A DNA stretch of 19,206 bases from CAYRPO01 sp964426305 (GCA_964426305.1 CAYRPO010000011.1:1-19206), one strand, 5' to 3'; counted from the stretch's first letter, positions 1 to 8,049 are shown. Numbers and translations: made by a program. Notes: generated from the letters alone by a model not told the origin.

Positions 1-173
1 TTGGCGCTATGCCATACTTCTACTTCTTGCGCTGGACCGAAATAGGCATACACCTGATGGCGTTTGTGGAAGTTATGATCATCGGTAAGTTCAAAACCAC
101 GGCCAAAGGCTGGACCACCAACGGCCGTCGCTATAAGATCAATCAGGCGGCGCTACAAGATACCGCTGCCTAA
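1..173 (+). CDS. C-terminal fragment of a membrane-associated protein, possibly a family 2 glycosyltransferase
   Basis: An open frame enters from the left edge (first full codon at base 3) and ends at TAA 171-173, leaving about 56 residues. It has a hydrophobic, aromatic stretch (MPYFYFLRW, then IGIHLMAFVEVMIIG) followed by a basic tail (KFKTTAKGWTTNGRRYKI). That hydrophobic-then-basic ending is common at the cytosolic end of membrane-embedded processive glycosyltransferases, and the polysaccharide deacetylase nearby would suit it, but too little is present to prove the family. The stop overlaps the sortase stop tail to tail (TAA 171-173 on plus, TAG 172-170 on minus), so the two genes converge with no spacer. 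I am fairly sure this is a real gene end and unsure of its function. Confidence 0.5.
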   Translation, partial: GAMPYFYFLRWTEIGIHLMAFVEVMIIGKFKTTAKGWTTNGRRYKINQAALQDTAA

Positions 174-772
174 TTCACTTGGTCTGTTAGTACTTCATAG
201 TGGTCAAATGCAAAGTAGTGCATGTGTCGATTTTGCATATATCGGCCTGTGCAGGTTTGTAGCGTGAGTCGTGGCGGTCCATCATACAAAAACACACTCG
301 TATCTGTCGGACTCATAACCTGAGATGACATAAACGTGTATACAAACTTTTGCCCTTCGGCCGTCAAGACATAGGCTTCGGCGCCAGTTTCAACTCTGTG
401 TAGCTCTTGAAACACTTTACCGTTATAGTGTCCATATATAAGGGTGTTGCCGGTTGTGTCGTTTGGCAGGGAGCTGGGCAGGGCGTACTGCGCATCAGTA
501 TCACGCAGTGTCCATTCACCGGTTTTTTGGTTATACGTTCCGTCGTAGACGGCCACGTCAATGCCCAAACTAGGTATCTGAACTCGTACAGGATGTCCAG
601 ATACAACCGACGGCACTGGCACCGGCGCAATGGCTGGTATGGTTACTGATGGCGTAGCAGCAAGGGCCCGTTTTTGTTGCATTACCGCGTATTGCATAGG
701 TACAAGCATCCATAGGCCAAATAGACCTACGACCACTCCCGTAACTTGTGCAATTCGTAATGTCTTCTTCAT
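170..772 (-). CDS. Sortase (class D/E/F-like transpeptidase)
   Basis: This 200-residue protein is a membrane-anchored cysteine transpeptidase that should cut LPXTG-type signals and attach the cargo outside the membrane. It has a basic N-terminus and one membrane segment (about residues 8-30), then a Pro/Ala/Val-rich spacer. The sortase fold starts near residue 62. The catalytic set is visible: His115 in TLIYGHYN, Cys174 in the signature LTLQTC, and Arg182 eight residues later in QNRHMHYF. The length is normal for a compact sortase. An AAAGG Shine-Dalgarno lies 5 nt before the ATG (780-784 on minus). It is the second gene of a unit whose first gene (852-1034) encodes an LPNTG peptide, its probable substrate. 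The hairpins between the two genes may adjust its expression. The exact class is uncertain; sortase itself is secure. Confidence 0.93.
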   Translation of the reverse strand: MKKTLRIAQVTGVVVGLFGLWMLVPMQYAVMQQKRALAATPSVTIPAIAPVPVPSVVSGHPVRVQIPSLGIDVAVYDGTYNQKTGEWTLRDTDAQYALPSSLPNDTTGNTLIYGHYNGKVFQELHRVETGAEAYVLTAEGQKFVYTFMSSQVMSPTDTSVFLYDGPPRLTLQTCTGRYMQNRHMHYFAFDHYEVLTDQVN

Positions 773-793
773 GAGACCTTTCTGCTACGACAC

Positions 794-833
794 CAGTGAA
801 CAGAGCATCCAAAAAATTGAGCCCTGCTCACTG
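794..833 (-). promoter_or_regulatory. Two overlapping alternative hairpins between the LPXTG and sortase genes (attenuator-like)
   Basis: In minus-strand RNA, bases 833-822 (CAGUGAGCAGGG) can pair with 805-794 (CUCUGUUCACUG): 12 pairs, two of them G-U. The left arm also contains UGAGC (830-826), which can instead form a short stem with GCUCA (822-818) followed by A and six U (816-811), a weak intrinsic-terminator shape. The two folds exclude each other. This layout is seen in the bases; that it regulates sortase is inference. Confidence 0.35.
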
Positions 834-851
834 ATATACGTACACCCGAGA

Positions 852-1034
852 CTAGTTGGCCTCGGATTGGTTCTTCTTGCGAGCTGCTACAGTTGAAGTC
901 ACAAAAATGATGACCCCACTTACGAGCAGGCCAATCGCAATTGCAAACAACAGACGATTGTCGCCAGTGTTTGGCAATACAGCAACACCAGTTGCGGTAG
1001 TTGCGGTGCCAGTGCTTGCGCCTTTACCAGACAT
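852..1034 (-). CDS. 60-residue LPNTG cell-wall-anchor peptide
   Basis: This very short protein is almost only a sorting signal. Residues 1-19 are a Gly/Ser/Thr/Ala-rich stretch, LPNTG is at 20-24, a hydrophobic segment spans about 28-49, and the tail is positive (ARKKNQ). That is the standard tripartite sortase substrate end, but without a large ectodomain or an N-terminal signal peptide. The start is well supported: AAAGGAG (minus 1048-1042) lies 7 nt before the ATG, so the gene is not just the end of a longer one. It is followed after 79 bases by the sortase gene, making it the probable dedicated substrate. If cut between T23 and G24, only about 23 residues would be joined to the wall or to another protein. 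Its cargo role is unknown; it could be a linker, a wall-stress decoy or a pilin-like cap. Confidence 0.8.
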   Translation of the reverse strand: MSGKGASTGTATTATGVAVLPNTGDNRLLFAIAIGLLVSGVIIFVTSTVAARKKNQSEAN

Positions 1035-1209
1035 GCAGCTTCTCCTTTGCTTACGAGACGGAGCTCAACGACATTGGAGGATTTCACCATAAGGGTGTCA
1101 GCCCCGCATATGCGTTGCGAACAATCCCTCCAATATTGTTGAATCACACGAACCTACAATGTAGATTCAAGCCTCAGGCACTAGTTGATACAACTGACAC
1201 CTTAGATTC
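1035..1209 (-). promoter_or_regulatory. Long structured 5' leader of the LPXTG/sortase unit
   Basis: This fills most of the 349-base gap between divergent genes. From the predicted start point (about 1209) to the ATG are roughly 175 nt. In minus-strand RNA, 1134-1123 (AUUGGAGGGAUU) pairs with 1083-1073 (AAUCCUCCAAU) with one bulged G, enclosing CGCA/UGCG and CACC-CUUAU-GGUG stems, a three-way-junction shape. Upstream are three small dyads: AGTTG-ATA-CAACT (1183-1195), GCCTCAGGC (1171-1179) and CTACAATGTAG (1153-1163). I do not recognise a known riboswitch class. Folding was done by eye only. Confidence 0.35.
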
Positions 1210-1216
1210 ATTTCTT

Positions 1217-1245
1217 ATACTACACTAATATGGCTCTTTTGTAAA
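1217..1245 (-). promoter_or_regulatory. Promoter for the LPXTG/sortase unit
   Basis: On the minus strand a -35 box TTTACA (1245-1240) is separated by 17 bases from a -10 box TAGTAT (1222-1217). This predicts a start near 1209 and a long leader. No better promoter was seen closer to the gene. Confidence 0.5.
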
Positions 1246-1284
1246 CTTTGTTTTATGAATATATTGCTAATGGTTAGCTAATCA

Positions 1285-1341
1285 TGGCATAAGAGGTTTA
1301 CTATGCGATATAATTGACATTATCAATCTAATATGTAATAA
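1285..1341 (+). promoter_or_regulatory. Promoter candidates for the polysaccharide deacetylase
   Basis: There are two overlapping options. One is a perfect -10 TATAAT at 1309-1314 with a weak -35 TGGCAT (1285-1290, spacer 18). The other is a perfect -35 TTGACA at 1314-1319 with TAATAA (1336-1341, spacer 16). Either leaves a short leader containing the GAGGTG site (1373-1378) that selects the GTG start at 1384. Confidence 0.4.
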
Positions 1342-1383
1342 ATAATATTAGCTTGTCGTCCGTAATCGAAATGAGGTGTTCGT

Positions 1384-4238
1384 GTGAAAAGAATTTTCAG
1401 TTGTCTATGTGCAGTGGTGGTACTATTTGCTGCTGCAACGCCACTGTCTAGCCATGCCCAGGCGGCGGGCAGCAATCTGATCGCCAATGCATCATTCGAA
1501 ACAAGCGGGCAGGGAGTCACCCCAGACAACTGGACCGCAAACAGCTGGGGAACCAATACGTCCACACTGTCATACGCTACCGACGGCAACACTGGCAACA
1601 AAAGTGCACGCGTTGACATGACTGCCCGCACAAACGGTGATGCCAAATGGATGCACGATGCCGTCACGGTCAGCGGGGGTGCGACATATACATTCTCTGA
1701 TTATTACAAGTCAAACGTACTCACCGAGCTTGATGCACAATATACCGACGCCAGTGGCGCTGTTCGGTACGCATACTTGGGTTCAGTACCGGCCAGTGCC
1801 ACATGGAAGCAAGCAACTGCAACGGTTGCCGTTCCTGCAGATGTCGTAAAGGTTGTTGTTATGCATATCATTGCTGACGCCGGCTGGTTGCAAACCGATG
1901 ACTACAGCCTCGTAAATGGCACAGAAACACCTGCTCCTACACCAACCCCCACTCCGGCTCCAACTCCGACACCAACACCTACACCAACCGACGGTAATCT
2001 TATCGCCAATCCATCTGCCGAAACTGCAAACGGCCAAGTACCACAAGCCTGGATGGCGAGCCGATGGGGTACGAACACAGCAAATCTAACCTACGCGACT
2101 ACTGGTCATACCGGTACAAAAAGCTTGCACATTGACATGACTGCCCGCACAAACGGTGATGCCAAATGGATGCACGATGCCGTCACGGTAGTGCCTGGAG
2201 AGACATACACATACACCGGGTTCTATAAAGCAACAACCGAGTCAGAAATCGATCTACAATATTTGGATACCAGTGGCGCAGCTTCATATGTATATGTGCA
2301 AGCATTGCCGGCAAGTGCCGATTGGAAAGAAATCTCGGCAACATTCGTCGTGCCCAGCACTGCTACAAAAGTTGTTGTTATGCACATCTTGGCACAAGTC
2401 GGGAGCTTGCAAACAGACGATGCCAGCCTCATAAAGGCAACGACAACAACTCCTGTTCCACCAACACCAACCACACCGCCCCCTGTTGACACTGACAACC
2501 TGATCGCAAACCCATCATTCGAAACTGCCAGTGGCACATCGCCTGCGTCGTGGCAGAAAAACAGCTGGGGGACCAACAGCTCGCAATTTACCTACGATAC
2601 AACTGGACACACCGGTAACCGTAGCGCAAGCATAGTCATGACCAGCTTCAGCAGCGGTGATGCCAAATGGTTCGCCGATCCTGTTGCTGTAGTAGCAGGC
2701 AAAAGCTATTTGTACCGAGATTATTACAAATCAACGGTACCGACACGCGTTGTTGCTGGTTTTGTCGATGCGTCGGGATCATACAGCTACAAAGAGCTAG
2801 GCAGCGCTGCTACAGCAAGCGACTGGCAGCAATACAGCACAACCTTTACTGTTCCCACAAATGCCGTCAAAGTAACACTGTTTCACTTCATTGACAGCGT
2901 TGGCACACTGACCATCGACGACGCAGTCCTGACTGTTGCTGTAGCAGCACCAGTTACAAACGTACCAAATCCATCACTCGAATCCAGCCTAAATGGTCAG
3001 ATGCCTGACAGTTGGCAGGGCAGCGGCTGGGGCAGCAATAGCGCACAGTACACATACGTAACCGATGCCCATACTGGCAATCGCAGCGTCAAAGTTGCTG
3101 TCAGTAACTATGTAGACGGTGATGCCAAATGGTTCTTCACCCCAACCACTTCGTTGACTGCCGGCAAGCAGTACCGCTTTACAACATGGTACAAAACAAA
3201 TGCAGCCACACCAAAGGTTGTCGTGTTGTTTGTTGATCAGTCTGGTGTCGAGCATTATGTAGGTTTGCCGAATGCGTTTCCAAATGGCACGAGCAACTGG
3301 CAGCAATACTCCGAAACATTTTCGGTTCCTACAGGAACGGCATCGGTATCGGTCTTCATGATGCTTACAGAGAATGCATGGCTACAAACCGACGACTACA
3401 GTATCACCGACTACGTGCCAACCGGATTTAATCGTGCACTTTTGTCGCTAACCTTTGATGACGGCCACGAAGACAATGCCACAACGGCATTGCCGCTCAT
3501 GCAACAATACGGCATTAAGTCGACACAATGTTTTGCAACAACGTTCATCGAAGGAATACCGTCAGCCGTTGCAAATGTAAAAGCATTTTACGATGCCGGC
3601 CACGAGATCTGTTCGCACACCGTTACGCATCCATTTTTGACGCAGCAAACGAGCGCCGACGTGCAGTATGAACTGTCGCACTCTCAGGACATATTGCAGC
3701 AAATCATCGGCACTGCCGTACGGAACTTTGCCACGCCATACGGCGACTACAACGAGTCGGTCCTGACGCAAATCAAGCTATACTACCAAAGCCATCGCAC
3801 TGTCGACGAAGGCTATAACACAAAAGACAACTTTGACATCTACCGTCTTCGCGTACAAAACATACTAGACACAACCACAGCCGCCGAGGTACAACAATGG
3901 ATTGCGCAAGCGCAAACTGACAAATCATGGCTGATCTTGGTGTACCACCGCGTGGCTAGCGACCCAGGGCCATACGACACATATACAACTGTGTTCGCGC
4001 AGCAACTCGCCGTTATTCAGGCCAGTGGCATAGTCGTNNNNNNNNNNNNNNNNNNNNNNNNNNNNNNNNNNNNNNNNNNNNNNNNNNNNNNNNNNNNNNN
4101 NNNNNNNNNNNNNNNNNNNNNNNNNNNNNNNNNNNNNATACAACTGTGTTCGCGCAGCAACTCGCCGTTATTCAGGCCAGTGGCATAGTCGTCAAGACGT
4201 ACCAAGCTGCCCTGGACGAAATCACGCCTCAACTGTAG
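1384..4238 (+). CDS. Secreted multimodular polysaccharide deacetylase (CE4/NodB) with four carbohydrate-binding-like modules; interrupted by an assembly gap
   Basis: The GTG start is set by GAGGTG 5 nt upstream. Residues 1-27 are a signal peptide. Four related beta-rich modules of about 150 residues follow, beginning near residues 31, 205, 373 and 525. Each opens like NLIANPSFET, has GDAKW in the middle and ends in a DD motif, resembling CBM4_9-type modules. Pro/Thr linkers separate modules 1-2 and 2-3. A NodB domain (about 684-880) has TFDDGH (D692, D693), SHTVTH (H745, H749), RNFATPYGDYN (R780) and LVYHRV (H855), so it should be an active metal-dependent deacetylase of N-acetylated glycans. 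The substrate (chitin-like, poly-GlcNAc or peptidoglycan) is not visible. One hundred N and a 55-base duplicate break the frame; removing those 155 bases gives a clean 899-residue protein ending at TAG 4236-4238. Confidence 0.9.
1613..1670 (+). repeat. 58-bp exact direct repeat, copy 1 (copy 2 at 2132-2189)
   Basis: Bases 1613-1670 and 2132-2189 are identical over 58 positions. They encode the same stretch of modules 1 and 2 (through TARTNGDAKWMHDAV), while the flanking module sequence has diverged. This points to recent duplication or gene conversion inside the gene. Confidence 0.9.
2132..2189 (+). repeat. 58-bp exact direct repeat, copy 2
   Basis: Second copy of the repeat at 1613-1670, in binding module 2 of the deacetylase. 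Modules 3 and 4 keep only the short core (GTGATGCCAAATGG) at the DNA level. Confidence 0.9.
3983..4192. other. Scaffolding artefact: 55-bp duplicated contig ends around 100 N
   Basis: Bases 3983-4037 are identical to 4138-4192 (55 bp), with exactly 100 N between (4038-4137). The two contig ends overlap and should be merged. Doing so restores the deacetylase frame: after IQASGIV it continues VKTYQAALDEITPQL and stops. The overlap length equals a common de Bruijn k-mer value. This is an assembly feature, not biology. Confidence 0.95.
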
Positions 4239-4253
4239 AACAGTTGTAAATCG

Positions 4254-5564
4254 TTAGCGAACATCGAACAGCCACAACGACACACCGGCAACGTTTGTGT
4301 TGTGTGCAAAATTCTGAAAAACAGGTACTGACTGTGTCGATTCTACATACGACCAGTCGATGCCTTCGCTGACATGCGACTTGTCTTCGCTAAATAAGTG
4401 AACGGCAACCTGAAAACCTTGCTTCTTGAGCGCCAGCGACTGTGCCAGTACGCCGTCCAACATAACTGCACGTTGCTCTGGCTGCACTGTCACGCGCTTT
4501 TGTGGATTTGCAGCATAGGCCGTGCTGAATGTTCCGGTGTTTAACCAGACATTCGACACACCCAACTTATGCGCTGCTTCAGCTGCAATTGAAACATTCA
4601 AATACACCGCCGGGTTAAATGACTGAGGTCCGGCTTCATTTGCGGGCGGCGACCATGGAAAACCTTGCAATCCAAAGCTGTCAATCAAGCCAGCAGGAAT
4701 GTCCTGAATGTATGGGTTCAGGCTCACAAACTGTGCACCCGACCACGACGTGGCTGACGGATACGTAGCGCTGTCTAGTAGCAGTCCGGCTTTTGCAGCA
4801 GGGAAATGGCGCTTCATGATTTGCATGGTTTTTGTCACATTTGCAGCATAGGTAGCCGGATCAACAGAAGTCCACACTGGTATATTGCCCTCTGGAAACG
4901 ACACCCATGTACCCATGTTGGCGTCACTTATACCCGATTGTCGGATACTTGCAAAATATGTGTCGAGTGCGTTGTCATATGCGCCATTGCGGTATGCCGT
5001 AAAGTCTAAAATTGCACCTTCTGAAGTGGGTTCGAAAAACACCAGAGGCGTCACACCTACTTTTGCAAAAGCACGCAGATTCGCAACCATGTCCTGTGCG
5101 TAGGCAAACGCCTGGGTTGGAGTGGTTGGTGTTGGAGCAAAAAAACTCGCGGTATCAACAATGCCTGCGCTGCAAAGTGACTCATAATACGAAACCGCTT
5201 TCAATTGCGCAACCGACGACGTTGCCGTAGCGGTGTGTATTGGCTGGCCAGAATTACAGTCTGTCTGTCGCTGTGCAGAGAGTTGCGTCATCGCCCCATT
5301 GCTACTACCCGGCGCACTAGACAATGCCTGCGACGATGCACTGGGGACTGCGTGCGTACTGCCATTTTGTCGATTTTTTTGATTACTCGCGTCAGTTGTT
5401 GGTTCAGTAGCACTCTCGGCTCCATTTGTTGGCAACAACGCCATACCAACACCATATTTGTATTGGCCAATTGCGCCAACGGCAACCAGGCTTACCAATA
5501 CGAAGCTTGCGATCTTGACCCGCTTATAGTGTGGCCGTACCCTCCGGTCATGCACATACCTCAT
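4254..5564 (-). CDS. Membrane-anchored extracellular protein resembling a TIM-barrel glycoside hydrolase
   Basis: From the ATG at 5564 this is about 436 residues: a basic cytosolic tip (MRYVHDRRVRPHYKRVK), one membrane segment (about 18-34), a Ser/Thr/Asn/Gln-rich low-complexity linker to about residue 105, then a globular domain. The domain has a (beta/alpha)8-like rhythm with acidic residues at strand ends, such as LVFFEPTSEG and WVSFPEGNIPVW, the latter placed like the acid/base Glu of GH26-type enzymes. I infer a glycosidase fold without proof of activity. It converges on the deacetylase (stops 15 bases apart), so both may act on the same surface glycan. The start is inferred: longer options at 5594 (ATG) and 5600 (TTG) lie inside a good promoter, and none has a Shine-Dalgarno. 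Confidence 0.6.
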   Translation of the reverse strand: MRYVHDRRVRPHYKRVKIASFVLVSLVAVGAIGQYKYGVGMALLPTNGAESATEPTTDASNQKNRQNGSTHAVPSASSQALSSAPGSSNGAMTQLSAQRQTDCNSGQPIHTATATSSVAQLKAVSYYESLCSAGIVDTASFFAPTPTTPTQAFAYAQDMVANLRAFAKVGVTPLVFFEPTSEGAILDFTAYRNGAYDNALDTYFASIRQSGISDANMGTWVSFPEGNIPVWTSVDPATYAANVTKTMQIMKRHFPAAKAGLLLDSATYPSATSWSGAQFVSLNPYIQDIPAGLIDSFGLQGFPWSPPANEAGPQSFNPAVYLNVSIAAEAAHKLGVSNVWLNTGTFSTAYAANPQKRVTVQPEQRAVMLDGVLAQSLALKKQGFQVAVHLFSEDKSHVSEGIDWSYVESTQSVPVFQNFAHNTNVAGVSLWLFDVR

Positions 5565-5572
5565 TGCATATA

Positions 5573-5600
5573 ATAATACCCCGATTTTTCTCATGGTCAA
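5573..5600 (-). promoter_or_regulatory. Promoter just before the TIM-barrel gene (leaderless arrangement)
   Basis: On the minus strand TTGACC (5600-5595), a 16-base spacer and TATTAT (5578-5573) stand 8 bases before the ATG at 5564. Transcription would start at or beside the start codon. The box also argues against the longer reading of the gene. Confidence 0.5.
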
Positions 5601-5652
5601 ATTTATGATAAAACATAAACGGTTTAATGAACACCCCTACTTGTAGTGAAAT

Positions 5653-5700
5653 TTGCATAATTCAAGACTGCCGGAGATATACTAACAACAGGTCAGGAGA
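5653..5700 (+). promoter_or_regulatory. Promoter and ribosome binding site of the hydrolase fusion gene
   Basis: TTGCAT (5653-5658) and TATACT (5678-5683) form a plausible, slightly long-spaced (19) promoter. AGGAGA (5695-5700) lies 5 nt before the ATG at 5706 and fixes the start. Confidence 0.45.
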
Positions 5701-5705
5701 AGCGA

Positions 5706-7820
5706 ATGACGAAAAAACAACTTTTACATGTCCGCTACGACAGCGGCTCTGGTAATCCACTTGTTCTGCTGCACGGCATGTTTGGCGACGGCACACAATG
5801 GGAAAAGATTGAACCACTACTGACAGGCACATACCGGGTAATCGCACTCGATCTGCTAGGGCATGGTGCGTCGCCACGACCCAAACGTGCACAATATACA
5901 CCAGCAGAACATGTTGAGGCCCTGCGAAACACCCTACAAAAATTGCGCGCCACCGACAATCTAACAGTGGTTGGCTACTCTATGGGAGGCGCGGTTGCCT
6001 TGTCATATTGTGCTCGTTATCATGATGCCCTACAGTTATATCTCATCTCGACACCTTTTTACCTTGACCCGAAGGATATGGTTGATGCAGGATACTCCAA
6101 CTCGTTGACATTTACAAAGGTATCAACCGCCAGCTTTGCGTTCGTCGAAAAATTGTTACGCCCAGGTGGTATTTTGAACACGGTTCTTACAAAATACGAC
6201 CGTCCAGAGTGGTTCATAAAAATGATTGGGGCATATGACAATCAGCTCGATCCGTACATAGTCCAGCAAAACCTGCGTCATTTAGTGCGCGAATTTCCGT
6301 TCATTCGCGTCTTGCGCGACGTCACTGCGCCAGTGACATTTTATGCAGGTAAGCGTGACTTATTCATCGTACAGCGGCAAATATATGCATTGAAAAAGAT
6401 CAAACCATACATGGACATCGAGCGCCTAGACATAGTCAAGGTCGACCATATGCTCGTCCAAAACCTGCCACGCGAAATCGCCGCCATGGTCAGCGCCAAT
6501 GCACAGCAGTTACTCCACGTTGGCTACGATGAAGGTCAGGGGTCAGTTATAGTACTACTGCATGGCATCGAAAGTTCGTCTGGCTATTGGAAAGGCATGG
6601 CACCAACGCTCGCACAGAAACATCGAGTCGTGGCCCTAGATTTGCTTGGGTTCGGCGACTCGCCACGCCCGCTCAACATTGCGTACAGCTTAGAGGAACA
6701 GGCTGTATGGGTAGCACGCACATTGTCGAGTATGGGCATAGACACTGCTCATGTTGTTGGACACTCGCTAGGCGCACTCGTTTCGATCGCACTAGCCGCC
6801 TTATACCCCCAGCTTGTCAGCAAACTTACCCTGTTTTCTCCGGTCATCATTGCGTCCGAAAACACCAACCGTTTTATCTTGAAAAGAATCAACGTATTGA
6901 ACTTTTTCAGCGACACAAACGCAATCATGACAGCAACAATCAATGCCGTTGGCGAAGCAAAACTAAAAACGTATGTACCGCTTTTGCGATCTGTCACAAA
7001 CGCCGTCAACAACCAACAAGCAGTTGTCAGCGCCTTTACAAAACAAAATATCCCCGCAGACATCATCTATGCCGCAAATGATCCACTGGTTGATGCATCG
7101 CTAGTGGAATCGTTCGCAAAACGACTCAAGCACGCGAATTGCACGCAATTGCCAAAATCCGGCCATAATTTGCCCATGACAGATCCGGCTCAGGCCCTAA
7201 CGTTCCTTGCCGTCGATGCGTCCACGACAAAAATCGTAAAAACAAAGTTACCCAAGCCAATCAATGTCATTCGGCAATTGTTCCGCGACTCGGCACCTGT
7301 TATGCTTGTCAAAAGTCTTGTACTGCTAGGAACAGGGCTATTGCTGTTCAGTAGCCACGCGAAAGAGACGCTGGTTCTTGGTCTGGGCCTGTACGTGTTG
7401 GCGCAAGGCATCAAGACCATAAAAGGCACATTTTCGCTTAAAAACGAGGGGCTGTCGTATATTTCGTATGCACTACTTGGCGGTACGGGCGTAATCATGG
7501 CTTACGTACTCGTGCGCCACCCAACATTTTCACTGAAAGTGTCGGTACTTGCGCTATGCACGTTTGCACTTCTTACGGGGGTCAGCAAAGTCGTGACGGG
7601 TTGGATATGGACCAAAGACAATCGCTACTTACGCAACAAAGAAATCATCACGGGCACCTTTTTAGTACTAGCATCGAGTACAGCGATCCTGTTGCACAGC
7701 GTAGTCGGCGTAAAGCTGATTGTATACGCCATTGCCGCAATCTTGATGTTTCGGGCCCTGGCAATATTGGCGCATCTTTCTGTTATTGCCGGCCTCGCAT
7801 TCGTCCGCGGCTATAAGTAA
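5706..7820 (+). CDS. Tandem alpha/beta-hydrolase fused to a C-terminal membrane domain (DUF308/HdeD-like)
   Basis: This is a 704-residue, three-part protein. Hydrolase 1 (about 5-262) has HG at 23-24, nucleophile Ser92 in GYSMGG, Asp218 in KRDLF and His248 in VDHML. Hydrolase 2 (about 268-505) repeats this with Ser354 in GHSLGA, Asp459 in ANDPL and His487 in SGHNL. The halves are clearly a tandem duplication: QLLHVRYD (5-12) matches QLLHVGYD (268-275), and both contain ALDLLG..SPRP. Both triads look intact. From about 530 to 700 there are six or seven membrane segments in short pairs, reminiscent of the HdeD/DUF308 family. Substrates cannot be read; esters or lipids near the membrane are a guess. 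There is no signal peptide, so the hydrolases probably face the cytosol. The gene is single, with its own promoter and a strong AGGAG site. Confidence 0.85.
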   Translation: MTKKQLLHVRYDSGSGNPLVLLHGMFGDGTQWEKIEPLLTGTYRVIALDLLGHGASPRPKRAQYTPAEHVEALRNTLQKLRATDNLTVVGYSMGGAVALSYCARYHDALQLYLISTPFYLDPKDMVDAGYSNSLTFTKVSTASFAFVEKLLRPGGILNTVLTKYDRPEWFIKMIGAYDNQLDPYIVQQNLRHLVREFPFIRVLRDVTAPVTFYAGKRDLFIVQRQIYALKKIKPYMDIERLDIVKVDHMLVQNLPREIAAMVSANAQQLLHVGYDEGQGSVIVLLHGIESSSGYWKGMAPTLAQKHRVVALDLLGFGDSPRPLNIAYSLEEQAVWVARTLSSMGIDTAHVVGHSLGALVSIALAALYPQLVSKLTLFSPVIIASENTNRFILKRINVLNFFSDTNAIMTATINAVGEAKLKTYVPLLRSVTNAVNNQQAVVSAFTKQNIPADIIYAANDPLVDASLVESFAKRLKHANCTQLPKSGHNLPMTDPAQALTFLAVDASTTKIVKTKLPKPINVIRQLFRDSAPVMLVKSLVLLGTGLLLFSSHAKETLVLGLGLYVLAQGIKTIKGTFSLKNEGLSYISYALLGGTGVIMAYVLVRHPTFSLKVSVLALCTFALLTGVSKVVTGWIWTKDNRYLRNKEIITGTFLVLASSTAILLHSVVGVKLIVYAIAAILMFRALAILAHLSVIAGLAFVRGYK

Positions 7821-7868
7821 CAAAGCACTACATATTGTGTATTTTACATGATGTGGTACCATACGTGC

Positions 7869-7967
7869 ATGGTTTATAGTTTCCAAAATAATGGTATGTG
7901 CATGCTTATGGGCCTCATTGCCCCAGCTTCGTCGTATCGTGTCGTTTTGGCTACTTACACACCATAA
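7869..7967 (+). CDS. Possible 32-residue small protein or small RNA unit
   Basis: A compact unit lies between the hydrolase gene and the next terminator. It has TTGTGT (7835-7840), a 16-base spacer, TACCAT (7857-7862), an ATG 6 bases later, a 32-codon frame ending TAA 7965-7967, and a terminator at 7990-8022. The peptide would be MVYSFQNNGMCMLMG, then a moderately hydrophobic end. The promoter-to-start geometry matches other genes in the window. There is no Shine-Dalgarno and no recognised family, so an untranslated small RNA or plain 3' sequence is equally possible. Confidence 0.22.
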   Translation: MVYSFQNNGMCMLMGLIAPASSYRVVLATYTP

Positions 7968-7989
7968 TATATATCAACTAGACACCTAT

Positions 7990-8030
7990 ACGCCCCGAAG
8001 CAACACAAACGCATCGGGGCGTTTGCGTTT
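7990..8030 (+). terminator. Rho-independent terminator
   Basis: A perfect 9-bp stem ACGCCCCGA (7990-7998) / TCGGGGCGT (8014-8022) with a 15-base loop is followed by TTTGCGTTT. AAACGC in the loop (8008-8013) can also pair with GCGTTT downstream, so a competing fold exists. It probably ends transcripts from the hydrolase gene or the small unit before it. Confidence 0.7.
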
Positions 8031-8049
8031 AGATTAGAAAGGATACGAC

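Noticed and set aside
1035..1134. TPP riboswitch in the LPXTG leader
   Set aside because: A GGGGCUGACACCC stretch vaguely recalls the TPP core, but the other conserved parts are missing.
920..1147. 75-codon minus-strand frame across the LPXTG start
   Set aside because: Different frame from the LPNTG signal, Cys/Leu-rich, no ribosome site.
1921..1994. Microsatellite or CRISPR-like repeat
   Set aside because: The repeats encode a Pro/Thr linker inside the deacetylase; no spacers or repeat units of CRISPR type occur anywhere in the window.
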